A DNA stretch of 64,000 nucleotides, taken from positions 342,549 to 406,548 of the forward strand of contig JBBHKE010003364.1 of NCBI GenBank assembly GCA_037447655.1. The letters run 5' to 3'. Source of the stretch: Zygnema cylindricum. Lineage: Eukaryota; Streptophyta; Zygnematophyceae; Zygnematales; Zygnemataceae. Positions 52,826 to 62,880 of the stretch are shown here, in pieces (within the stretch, counting starts at the first letter, position 1; each line of letters starts with the position of its first letter). Below the pieces are notes generated by a model, which ran no database searches, had not been told where the DNA came from, and saw nothing but the letters and a program-made list of their open reading frames with translations. Made by a program: the position numbers and the translations under genes.

Positions 52826-53710
52826 TGTTGTTCTACAACCACAGTTGCAAGAGGTGATCCAGCAGTAGTAGTGGAAGTAGACATAATAAGAGCATAAACT
52901 ATCAAAGACCTTCTTCAACAACCAACTTTCAGCTTGCACAAAATATGACTCAAAAGGCCAATTTGCCTCAAACTAAACACAATAATACAAAACACAGTAG
53001 ACTAACAATTCCCAAAATTGCAGCTCAATTGATCTAGTAAACCATAAGATATGAAGTTTAAAGTTTCCCAAAAAGTGTCCATAGAAGATGATATTCACAA
53101 AATTGGATACATAAATTTGGCTAAGTCTTAAACTATATGCTCACAATGAGTATCTACCGATCAATAATAATTCGGGTGTGTGTACTACAGTATTGTACTA
53201 TGCTACGACAAAGTACCCCAGCTATACTTCACTGAATCTGGCCACTTTTTGGCCCCGCGGGGTGCCGAAGACGTCTGCGACCGCTCGTTTAGGGTTTATT
53301 TTTCCTGTTTTTGTTTTTTTTTTATTAAAAAAACAACCCAAATCCCGAAACCCTATTTCTCGTACCCGATCCTAAGAGGTGCCGAATGTCGGCGCGAGGT
53401 GCCGCGAGGTGCCGAAGGTCCCACACTTGTATGGGGGCTTGTTCGATATCCATACTGTATTGTGAGTACTTCCAAAAACCCTAAATGTAACTCTCCAAAA
53501 ACTAAATAGTGCGACACTATTTTCTAATAGACTAAACTACAAAATAGTGTTCTCCAAATATTTACAAATATGAGACCGTACAATAAATGTTTCAGGTGCT
53601 TAATCATCAATGGTCACTAACGTCTAGCGGACTGTGGTCGTATAGTACGAAGCACCTGAGTTCGTACAAGTGTGCTTCTTCACTTGTGGTCCCACATAAA
53701 GCCCGTCCGT
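52826..53710 (-). repeat. Copia D/F-family LTR fragment with a 219-bp insertion
   Basis: The plus-strand start TGTTGTTCTACAACC is the complement of the D LTR end. The body follows the F LTR (AGTAGTGGAAGTAGACATAA, CAACTTTCAGCTTG.ACA). It retains the complement of the D hairpin (ACGAAGCACCTGAG) and of GTGGTCCCAC near 53660-53690. It fades at about 53710 before the TGTTGAG end. Confidence 0.8.
53235..53453 (+). other. Unexplained 219-bp insertion in the LTR fragment
   Basis: Interrupts the alignment to the D and F LTRs and is bordered by ACTG on both sides (53231-53234 and 53454-53457). It contains GGTGCCGA- or GGTGCCGC-type words four times, TTTAGGGTTTA, and an inverted T-run/A-run pair in the middle. 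Ends show no inverted repeat. Confidence 0.45.
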
Positions 53711-54604
53711 CGACAAGATACCAATCAACGGTTAGTATATATCAGCGTACCATACATTGTTGTTTTGAAAAGTTGGTTTCGTGCGTACGTGACATTTTGT
53801 GCGTACGCGACGTTTCGCGTGAGTAATATATTATTGAAATTAATGTGATGGTTCGAATGGGTTTACGGATTGGGGGAGTAAATGTACGAGTAAAATTAAA
53901 GGGACGTGAGGGAGTAATTGAGTGGCGCGGATTGCGTCAAGAAATAGACGGCGGATTGCGACGCGATCCGATGTGAAATATGCGAAATGTACATTGCCGG
54001 TACGGAGCATCTAATTTAGACAATTGTACTTTATATGCGACAGGCGACGTTTATGACAAATGACGTGTACTTTATTTGTGACAAGCCGCATTTATTGCAA
54101 AGGACGCGGTAGCGGTACAGAAATGATTTCGGCTGTACGATTATTATTTCAAGGGGACGTGAACTCGCTTCGCGACGTCGTGGGATATTTGATGACTCGC
54201 GTGGATTTCGTTTGGATTTTTGTGACCACGTGGCGTGACATCGAGGGTGCCGAATAAGAGCGACGGACGGCGGATGTAAGCCGCCGTTACTCTTCAAGTA
54301 GTGGGGACGCGAAATCGCGTCAATCACACGATGTTTTTTTTGGACGTCCCGGATTGTTTGACGAAATTTGAGGAGTTTCATTGAGTGACTCAGCATGACT
54401 GAGCATACGATTTTGTGAGATTGTGTGTACTTTGTAAATATTTACAACAATGGTTTGTCTTTTGTGTATTAGTTAGTAGTGTAGATTTACTCATTCTGAC
54501 ATACCTCGAAGTATTCGGGTATACTAACATTAATAGAGGTAGCTGGTAGATTGCGTACGGCTGGTATGCTTCCGTACACTCAGTAATGAGCTCTAGTATA
54601 TATT
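53711..54604. other. 0.9 kb without a gene
   Basis: Moderately CpG-rich text with several CGTACG and GTACG words. The open frame 54031-54396 on the minus strand shows no domain. Confidence 0.55.
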
Positions 54605-54609
54605 TGTAG
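54605..54609 (+). repeat. Left target-site duplication of copia H
   Basis: TGTAG, identical to 60670-60674. Confidence 0.95.
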
Positions 54610-54668
54610 TGTTGGATTATTGTCGTTTCGCGGTATTTCCGCGAAGCGTCATACCAACATTTAATTGT

Positions 54669-54688
54669 TGACGTGAAGTACCACGTCA
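54669..54688 (+). promoter_or_regulatory. Inverted bZIP-type motif pair in copia H U3
   Basis: TGACGTG and CACGTCA face each other with six bases between. The same pair is at 60079-60098. TGACGT and ACGT cores bind plant bZIP factors; function here is inferred only. Confidence 0.45.
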
Positions 54689-54994
54689 TCATACGAAACG
54701 TACGATGAAAGTTTCGTGGTACTAATTTTGAAGCGTCCGCGAACGAAACATACTATTTCGTTCCGCGTGATTTTGGTCTTCATGTACAGATGTTTGATTT
54801 TGCGTGCAGGTGTACTTGTGAAGCGACACGTGTTAAGTCAACGTTTGGAGTTTGTTGTTTCGAAGGAAGAAAGCGCGTGCGCCTTCCTTCGTGGAATTTT
54901 CATTGAAGAGTGCACAGTCAGCTAGGGACAGACTTCGTCGCTACGCTAAGTTCTGCTTGTCTTATCTTGTTGTCTCTTAGTGTAGAGTAGCGAG

Positions 54995-55002
54995 TATATA
55001 TA
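54995..55002 (+). promoter_or_regulatory. TATA box of copia H LTR
   Basis: TATATATA followed by GGCAGCAG; identical in the 3' LTR at 60405-60412. It lies 265 bp before the LTR end, a reasonable U3/R position. Confidence 0.65.
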
Positions 55003-55261
55003 GGCAGCAGTGAACATGTGCAGAGTATTAATTAATCAACCAATTAATCATAGAGGATTAATATTGGAGTAGAGATTATTTAAAGAGAAGAGTGAAGAGA
55101 GAGAAGAGAGAAGAGACATGATGTAAAGAGGCTTTGGCCAAAAACACTTATAAATCTTTTTGGCTGAATATTCCTCTTGTCTTTTATGAGCTTCCGCTGT
55201 GTAATAATTTTTGTATTGTGAATTATTTTTTGTAAAACTCTTTTGCTTAAGATCCTACAAT

Positions 55262-55273
55262 TGGTATCGGAGC
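55262..55273 (+). other. Primer-binding site of copia H
   Basis: TGGTATCGGAGC, two bases after the LTR. Matches the initiator-Met tRNA class. Confidence 0.95.
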
Positions 55274-55301
55274 TAGTGCTTCGGAGATAGAGAGAGAGCG
55301 C

Positions 55302-58300
55302 ATGGGGAGGAAGAAGAATAGAAATACTCCTTCCCCCATGTCGACTTCGGAGAGAGCAAGAGAGTTCAGTTTTTCGGGTTCTCAATTTGAGGAGACTCGG
55401 AATACGGAGAGAAAATTTGAGGAGATGTTTGATACATTAATGAGATATGTAGATTCACGATTTCAAACTCAATCTAGTGAGAAAAGAGAATTTGCTTCAT
55501 TTCAGGCTGCCGATCCATTCAGTGGAGGAGCTAATGAGAGTGAGATAAAAGAGAAAATTAGGAAAGGTAAAGCAAAGATAGAGGAAGATTCAGATTTTGA
55601 AGAAGCTTTGGATAATGAAGATGATTATAATATGTCGGGGAAATCCGTGGCCTTTAATGGCACCAATTATGCGGTTTGGAAGAAATTTATTTCAAATCAA
55701 CTTATTCTCAAGAGGCTTTGGAGGATTGTCAATGGAGAAGAGAAGATGCCAACGGAGAGCAAGGCACGTGCTCAATGGAGGTTGAAAGATATTGCGGCAA
55801 CGACCGGTTTGATGAAGAATTACACTTCTTTCGTGCTTGATCATTTCCTCGCTCACGGAACGGCCCATGAGTGTTGGCAAGCACTTGAAGAGCAATATGA
55901 GAAAGGTGTTGAGAACAAAGGTCAATATGTTTATACGGATTTTATGAGTTTTAAAATCAAGTCAAATGAATTGATGGATGATGCCGTGAAGCGCTTCAAT
56001 ATCATACTCGAGCAATTACTCAACAATGGTCGAGTTATTTTGGATGCGGGTAAACTAAGCGTGTTTCTTAACGCTTTGCCGGAGAAGCTTTCGCATCTTA
56101 AAGCTATTTTACGAGCGAAGGCGGATAACACTTTCGGATTCACCGTCAATTTTATCAAAATGTCGGAGGGAACTCCATCGGCTTCTTCAAGTGGAGGAGG
56201 AGGAGTTCTCAACTCTACTACTCCCGAAACCCCGGATCTCAACTATGCCGGTGGTAGAGGAGGTGGTAGAGGAGGTGGCCCGAGAGGTGGTGGTGGCGGC
56301 CGAGGCAACAAGAGGGAGCAAGGTCGTCCACCAAAAATCCCTTCGGATCTTTCCAATGTGACATGCTACCGGTGTAACCGGCTTGGACATTTGTCTTTAT
56401 CTTGTCCGGATAAGGATAAGCAATGTCATTTTTGCGGCAAGTGGGGGCATACGATCCCTCAATGTTATTCGAAGAGTGGAGATTCCGGAAGTGGAAGAGG
56501 AGGTAGAGGAAGTGATAGAGGCGCCCGAGGTGGCGGCCGAGGAGGACGCCGCGGTGGTGGTCGTGGTTATGGTAATGCAAATTACTTTGACTATGGTAAT
56601 GAAACCGGTGATGATTTTCCGGTTCTTAACCTTACCCTTGATTCGGTAAGTAGTGGAGGAAATTTGGAGAAAGAGTGGATCATTCATACGGGGGCATCTC
56701 ACCATGTTTGCACGGATGCTACCTTGTTTGATGACATGAGGGAACTTACGGTTCCAAAGTTTATTACGGTAGCAAGCGGCCATGTCATTTCGGTTGGTAC
56801 GGTTGGCACGGTTCGGCTTGATCTTCTTTCATGGGATAATGATGGGAAGGAGAGATCGACGGAGTATCGTCTTCAAAATACTCTTTACATTCCGGACGGT
56901 TCGGTCAATTTGTTAAGCGTTCCACAAATCCAAAAGAGTGGTGGAAGTTTACTTGCGAGAGGTGATCAATCTATCGAGATTTGGAATGAGAAGGGGAATG
57001 TAATTGGAAAAGGAGTTGTAACGGATGCGAATCATAGTCGGCTCTTATGGAGGAGGCCGAAATCTAAAGTTCCCACCGAGGGAATTTCACATCAAATTTC
57101 GGAGTTGAAAGGTGATCTTACCTTATGGCATCATCGAATGTGTCATACATCCGAGGTAAGTTTGAAGAAGATGATTCGTCATTCTTCGGTGAGGGGTTTG
57201 GACCTTGCATCCGGTGAGAAGGTGAACGGATGCAGAGGATGTAGCAAAGGACGTCAAATTCGGAAATCCCATCCGAATAAAGACATCAAGCATCGTGCTC
57301 AAAGTCCTTTGGAGGTTGTTCACATCGATCTTTGTGGACATATTAAACCCGAGACAATTGGAGGTAACAAGTATACTTTGGTGATTGTTGATGACTTCTC
57401 TCGGAAGTCATGGGTGTACTTATTGAAAAAGAAATCGGATGCATTTGAAAAATTTAAAGAATGGCATGTAATGGCCGAAAGGCAAATTGATAAGAAGCTT
57501 AAGCCCATTCGTTCGGACAATGGAGGGGAGTTTGTTGTTTTTGAGGGGTATTGTAAGGAGTGGGGGATAAGGCATCAATTCACGGCGCCTTATTCTCCGG
57601 AATCAAATGGAGTGGCCGAGAGAAAGAATCGTACCTTACAAGAAATGGTCCGTGCGATGGTTCATAGCTCCGGACGAGAGATGTTTTTGTGGGGAGATGC
57701 GATTCTTACGGCGAATTACATTTGTAACCGAAGACTCACTTCGGTTTCCGGAAGTAAAACACCGGAGGAGTTATGAAGTGGTAGAAAGCCCACGGTTCAT
57801 CACTTGAGAATTTGGGGATGTCATGCTACGGTTTATGTAGAATCAATTAAGAGGAAGGGGAAATTTGCACCAAGGTGTTGGCCGGGAATTTTTGTTGGTT
57901 ATAGTGCGAAGGGGAATTTGTACCGAGTGTATGATCCGGCTCGTCACACCGTGGAGGAATCTCGGAATGTGGATTTTCATGAGGATCTCAAATCCGCCAT
58001 GAATTCCGTTGGGAAATTTAAAGAAAATTTGGATTTCTATGAGGAGAGTGAAATTGAGAACTTTCCTTACATTGGGGATTCGAAATCCGATGTGGAACCG
58101 AATGAGGAAACTAAGAAAAAGAATTTGAAGAAATCGGTTGAAATTGAATTTGGAAGTAAGAGTGATGGATCTTTGGATTCCCGAGTGCCTTCGAACATTG
58201 GAAATCTCAAAGTTCTAAATTGAGTTCTAAATCGAGTGAGAAGGATATTGAAATTGAAACCGAGGAAGACAAAGAAGAAAAAGAGGAGGAGCAAGTTATT

Positions 58301-58426
58301 AGGAGGAGCTCTCGGATTACAAAGGGGAAGAAACCGGAGAAACTCACTTACGATCGAAAAGGGGAAAATACATCAAATTCGCATTATTTTCTTTCCGATG
58401 CTAAGGAGACGGAGTTTCTTTTGTAG
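55302..58426 (+). pseudogene. Gag, protease and integrase of copia H
   Basis: ATG 55302 (MGRKKNRNTPSPM) starts the frame 28 bases after the primer site. Gag core, residues about 110-290: FNGTNYAVWKKF, LEEQYEKG, VFLNALPEKLSHLK. Two CCHC knuckles follow at about 352-386 (CYRCNRLGHLSLSC and CHFCGKWGHTIPQC), set between Gly/Arg-rich RGG repeats. Protease: IIHTGASHHVC, where the catalytic Asp is His (codon CAT 56685). Integrase: HHRMCH..CRGCSKG zinc module, first Asp in VHIDLCGH, second in RSDNGGEF, Glu in PESNGVAERKN. TGA at 57774 interrupts an otherwise continuing frame to 58221. The C-terminal acidic linker is then in another frame to TAG 58424. Confidence 0.9.
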
Positions 58427-59986
58427 CAATCACTTACGGAAAATATGACCGGCGACCCTCAATCTTATGTCGAGGCTAGAAGGTCGGTTGATTGGGAGAG
58501 TAAGTGGAAACCGGCGTGGGAGAAAGAATTTAAGTCGGTGGTTGATAATCGAACTTTTGAGGAAGTGAAATTACCGGAGGGGAAAAAGGCGATTGATGCA
58601 AAGTGGGTCTTTAAAACCAAAACTGGAGCGTCCGGTGAAATAATTAAGTACAAGGCGAGGCTTGTGTGTAAGGGGTTCCAACAACGTGAGGGAATTGATT
58701 TTAAGGAGACTTATGCTCCCGTGGTGAAGTTCGACTCACTACGGATTATTATTGCAATTGCAGCGATGGGGAAGAAGCACGTCCATCAAATGGACATTGA
58801 GACCGCGTTTTTAAATGGTGAGTTGGAGGAAGAGGTATATATGAAAGTACCGGAAGGTGTCTCTCCTTTGAAGGAAGGAAATGTATGGCGTTTGAGAAAA
58901 TCATTATATGGTTTGAAACAAGCACCACGCACTTGGTATTTGAGACTTCATCAAGTGCTATTGAAGTTTGGATTTGTACGGACTACGTCCGATTGTGGAG
59001 TTTACGTGAAAGGTGAAGGAGTTGATCAAATCATCTTTTCCGTTTATGTGGATGATTTCTTGATGGCATGCGACAAGTTGGAGCGCATTAATGAGTTGAA
59101 ACGTTATCTTAGATTACATTTCAAAGTAACGGATCTTGGAGAGGTACGATATATTTTGGGGATTGAAGTGATACGTGACAAGGAGGGGAACATTAAATTG
59201 AGTCAAGCTCAATATTGTAAGGAGATTTTGGAGAGATTCGGTATGACTGACGCGAAACCGCTTTCTACACCGTTGGATGCAAACCTACACATTCGTAAGT
59301 TTGAAGAGGAGGATTCTATCGACTTACCTTATCGAGAGGCGGTTGGTTCACTTATGTACCTTAGCGTTGGTACTCGTCCAGATATTTCGGCCGCGGTTTC
59401 TATCGTAAGCCGTTATTGTCACGAGCCAAAGAAGGCGCATTGGGAGGCCGTACGACGTATCTTTCGATACTTGGTTGGTACGATTGATCTTGGACTTTTG
59501 TTTACTTCTGACAAAAATTCTTTGGAGTGTGTTGGGTATTGTGACGCGGATTGGGGCGGCGATTTTGATTCAAGTAAGTCTACGTCAGGATATGCATTTA
59601 TTTTTGGGGGAGCTGCGATCTCGTGGAGTTCAAGGCTACAACCTACGGTTGCGTTGAGTTCCACAGAATCTGAGTATATGGCTGCGTGTCATGCAGCTAA
59701 GGCTTCGATTTGGATTAAGGAGATGTTACGTGAGTTAAGCATTCCTATTGGTTGTATGACGATTTATTCTGACAACATGAGTTCTATGGCGTTGGCGAAA
59801 AATCTTGTGTTTCACAAGAGGACGAAACACATCAGGATCCAATGGCATTTTGTTAGAGATTTGGTTACGGCAAATGAGATTGAATTTTCGTACGTACCAA
59901 CTAAAGAGGAGGCGGCTGATTTGTTGACAAAGGCTGCTACACATGATGTGTTTGAGAGGGGACGACCGAAACTTGGATTATTTTGA
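58427..59986 (+). pseudogene. Reverse transcriptase and RNase H of copia H
   Basis: An open frame of about 515 codons in the same phase as the segment before TAG 58424. RT motifs in order: [63 protein letters not shown], and the catalytic SVYVDDFLMA. The connection is YREAVGSLMYLSVGTRPDISAAV. RNase H: YCDADWGGDFDS, then WSSRLQPTVALSSTESEYMA, SDNMSSMALAKN, and the end DVFERGRPKLGLF. All catalytic residues I can check are in place. It is labelled a pseudogene because it depends on the broken upstream frame for expression. Confidence 0.9.
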
Positions 59987-60007
59987 AGAGTTTAGCGATT
60001 CCGACAA

Positions 60008-60019
60008 TAAGAGGGGGAT
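60008..60019 (+). other. Polypurine tract of copia H
   Basis: TAAGAGGGGGAT sits directly before the 3' LTR TG at 60020. Confidence 0.85.
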
Positions 60020-60669
60020 TGTTGGAATATTGTCGTTTCGCGGTATTTCCGCGAAGCGTCATACCAACATTTAATTGTTGACGTGAAGTACCACGTCATC
60101 ATACGAAACGTACGATGAAAGTTTCGTGGTACTAATTTTGAAGCGTCCGCGAACGAAACATACTATTTCGTTTCGCGTGACTTTTGTCTTCATGTACAGA
60201 TGTTTGATTTTGCGTGCAGGTGTACTTGTGAAGCGACACGTGTTAAGTCAACGTTTGGAGTTTTTTGTTTCCAAAGAAGAAAGCGCGTGCGCCTTCCTTC
60301 GTGGAATTTTCATTGAAGAGTGCACAGTCAGCTAGGGACAGACTTCGTCGCTACGCTAAGTTCTGCTTGTCTTATCTTGTTGTCTCTTAGTGTAGAGTAG
60401 CGAGTATATATAGGCAGCAGTGTACATGTGCAGAGTATTAATTAATCAACCAATTAATTTTAGAGGATTAATATTGGAGTAGAGATTATTTAAAGAGAAG
60501 AGTGAAGAGAGAGAAGAGAGATGAGACATGATGTAAAGAGGCTTCGGCCAAGAACACTTATAAATCTTTTTGGCTGAATATTCCTCTTGTCTTTTATGAT
60601 CTTCCGTTGTGTAATAATTTTTGTATTGTGAATTATTTTTTGTAAAACTCTTTTGCTTAAGATCGTACA
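60020..60669 (+). repeat. 3' LTR of copia H
   Basis: 650 bp, same ends as the 5' LTR (TGTTGG.. to ..GTACA). Differences are scattered substitutions with no length change. The duplication TGTAG follows at 60670-60674. Confidence 0.95.
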
Positions 60670-60674
60670 TGTAG

Positions 60675-61243
60675 GACAGTCATTTTTGCACTTGAGGAAC
60701 TTTTCTGGACCAAAACTGTTTATGGTGATTTTTTGTAATTTTATCTGAGGATTGCTCTCAGATCTGTTGGCAAAATTATGTGAAATTTTGCATGTATGTT
60801 CCTCCTTGTATTTTCTAAATTGCCACAGATTTGCAGACCTATTATATGTCTGGTCTGTGTGTAACATTATTGTGAAGTTGTCAGATTTATCAAAGTTCTG
60901 GCAGACTGTTTTTCTGCAACTTTGACTAGATGATGTGATCACTCTGTTTATTATTTATGTCTGAAACTTTGTGAGGTTTCCTGAAAAATGTTTGTGTTTG
61001 TAATTTCAGCTTTTTTTGTTATTTCTTTAGAATTATGTGTTGATTCAAAGGTGGCTGTTTTTGGGGTAGTCTGTGGTGCTTCCGAGGGTAAATCCATGGC
61101 TCAAAATGGCTATGGACAACATACATTTCCCACATATGTAGTTGATTTTTTGTTCGTCCGATCATGTCAATCCACTCGTCAAGGGCACGCCGCGTGTAAG
61201 TGGTTGTCGTCGCTATTCCGTAAAACTTGCATAGTCCTCCCCT
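60675..61243. other. 0.57 kb without a gene
   Basis: T-rich sequence. It may be internal sequence or the far LTR part of the F2 copy on the minus strand, but I see no motif that settles this. Confidence 0.5.
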
Positions 61244-61406
61244 TGCCAACACGTGTCCTTGTATTCGTACAATACACTCTAATGTCCTTTTGTTACTGCA
61301 ACACTAATAAGGGTAAGTATTACAACTTATTTTCACAAAAATATATTAAGTCCTTAATCTCCCTTCTTAGCCTTATCTACTGAACTAAAGATTTTATATT
61401 TGAACA
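61244..61406 (-). repeat. Copia F2 LTR, 5' end only
   Basis: AACACGTGTCCTTGTA.TCGTA and the CCTTATCTA.TGAACTAAAGATTT text match the F LTR at about 62697-62850. The element-sense start is at 61406 (TGTTCAAATATA..). The left part of the LTR is lost. Confidence 0.7.
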
Positions 61407-61872
61407 TTCCCCTAAATCCTTAGACTCAGTTACTGACTCAACCTAATAGCCTATTTGCAAAACTGCAACTTAGGAGCAGGAAGGGCTTTAGTTAACATAT
61501 GAACCACCATCTTTTCATCCGGTAAACAACACAATTTAATGACTCTTGCAAGCACATTTTATTTGACAAAGTCAAGTCTAATACCCATGTGTTTCCTCTT
61601 AAAGTGATGGCTCGGGTTAGAGGAAAATTGCAATGGCTCCTTTGTTATCACACGAGATACCTTGAGGACCTGTTTTCATATAGCCAAGTTCTTCTAAAAT
61701 GGACTTGACCCATAAAAGCTCCTTGAGGGCGGAAGCGGCTGCCATATATTTTGACTCCATTGTAGATTGAGCTATAACCTTTTGTAATTTGCTGCTCCAG
61801 CATCAAGTTCCATCTCCAATCTTCAGAACAAAGCAAGTTGTAAATTTCCGGCTTGGCATGTCCCCATGGCTA
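61407..61872 (-). pseudogene. Copia F2 RNase H tail, target of F
   Basis: The minus-strand text is a diverged copy of 62858-63310: the complement of CTGCAACTTAGGAGCAGGAA.., the KALPAPKLQF region, the ESKYMAA..KELLWVKSIL region, then GDGT. It is cut exactly at 61872 by the F LTR end. Stops and frame changes prevent a single frame. Confidence 0.8.
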
Positions 61873-62857
61873 TGTTGTTCTAAAACCACCGTTGCAGATG
61901 GAGAACCAGCTGTTGTAGTGGAAGTAGACATAAAACCAACAGAAGCTATCAAGTACCTTCTCCAACAGCCAACTTTCAACTGACACAGAATGTGACTGAA
62001 AAAGCCACTTACAACCAAAATCAGCACAGTGTTACACCATACAATAAAATAACAACTCACAAAGTTTCAGATCAATTGGCCCAGTAAACCATAAGAAATA
62101 GTCTCTGCAAGTTTCTTATAAACTGCCTTTAAAAAAACTATATTCCCAAGAGTGGATACATAATTTTGACTAAGTCCTAAACTATATACTCACAGTGAGT
62201 ATCTATTGATCCATATTAAATATGTTCCCTATACTATGGTACTGTTCTATGTTCTAACAAACTATCTAAAGTGTACTTTACTGTTCCGTAAGTACTTTCC
62301 TAAATCCTATTTGCTACCTGCAGTAAATCTACTAATGTAACACTATTTTCTAATGCGCTAAACAACAAATATTTGTTTCCCAAATATTTACAGATATCGT
62401 TCGTACAGTAAATGTTGCTGGTGCTTAGTCAGCACTATTGACAACAGTCCAAATGTTTGTCGGTCAAATGGTACGAAACATCCTGAGTTCGTACGGCGCA
62501 CTCAGTCACTCTGGTCCCCACTTGAATTGTGTTTGTCGACTCGGTTTGCATCAACAATCCTCTTACGCTCCTCTCCCGGATGTTCGGCGTAGTCTCCGTC
62601 CGTCTGACTCACTCAAACCCCCCGTATGATAAATGACACGTGGCTGTGGCTGTGGGTGTTGGTGTCACTCCGGAATACCTGCACTGTCTTCAAATGTCAA
62701 CACGTGTCCTTGTAGTCGTACATTACACTCTACTGTCTACCTGCTACTGTCACACTATTAAAGGTCAGTAGTAAATCTGACTTAGATGAAAATATTCTAA
62801 GTCCTAAATCTCCCCTCACAGCCTTATCTAGTGAACTAAAGATTTCCAAATTCAACA
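61873..62857 (-). repeat. 3' LTR of copia F (985 bp)
   Basis: The plus-strand start TGTTGTTCTAAAACC is the complement of the D LTR end, and the plus-strand end TTCAACA is the complement of TGTTGAA. The purine tract (element sense GATTTAGGGGAG) adjoins at 62858-62869. Same family as the LTRs at 43135 and 52826. Confidence 0.9.
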
Positions 62858-62880
62858 CTCCCCTAAATCTTTAAACTCAC

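Larger units (their letters stand above)
54610..55259 (+). repeat. 5' LTR of copia H
   Basis: Runs from TGTTGGATTATTG to GATCCTACA. TATATATA at 54995-55002 is a likely TATA box, with the CAGCAGTG region about 10 bases after it. The U3 part has paired TGACGTG / CACGTCA motifs at 54669-54688. Confidence 0.95.
54610..60669 (+). mobile_element. Copia element H: complete, recent, lightly damaged
   Basis: The best preserved element in the window: 650-bp LTRs at both ends, a perfect 5-bp duplication, primer site, gag-pol in the copia order (gag, protease, integrase, RT, RNase H) and polypurine tract. A hand count gives about 16 differences between the LTRs (roughly 2.5 percent), the smallest distance of the pairs seen here. 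Known lesions are TGA 57774, a frameshift between about 58150 and 58220, TAG 58424, and a protease active-site substitution. Confidence 0.95.

Noticed and set aside
52826-53710. Complete solo LTR
   Set aside because: Only one true LTR end is present and no target duplication was found, so it is a fragment.
54031-54396. 121-codon minus-strand frame as a gene
   Set aside because: No domain, no exon signals, overlaps another frame on the plus strand.
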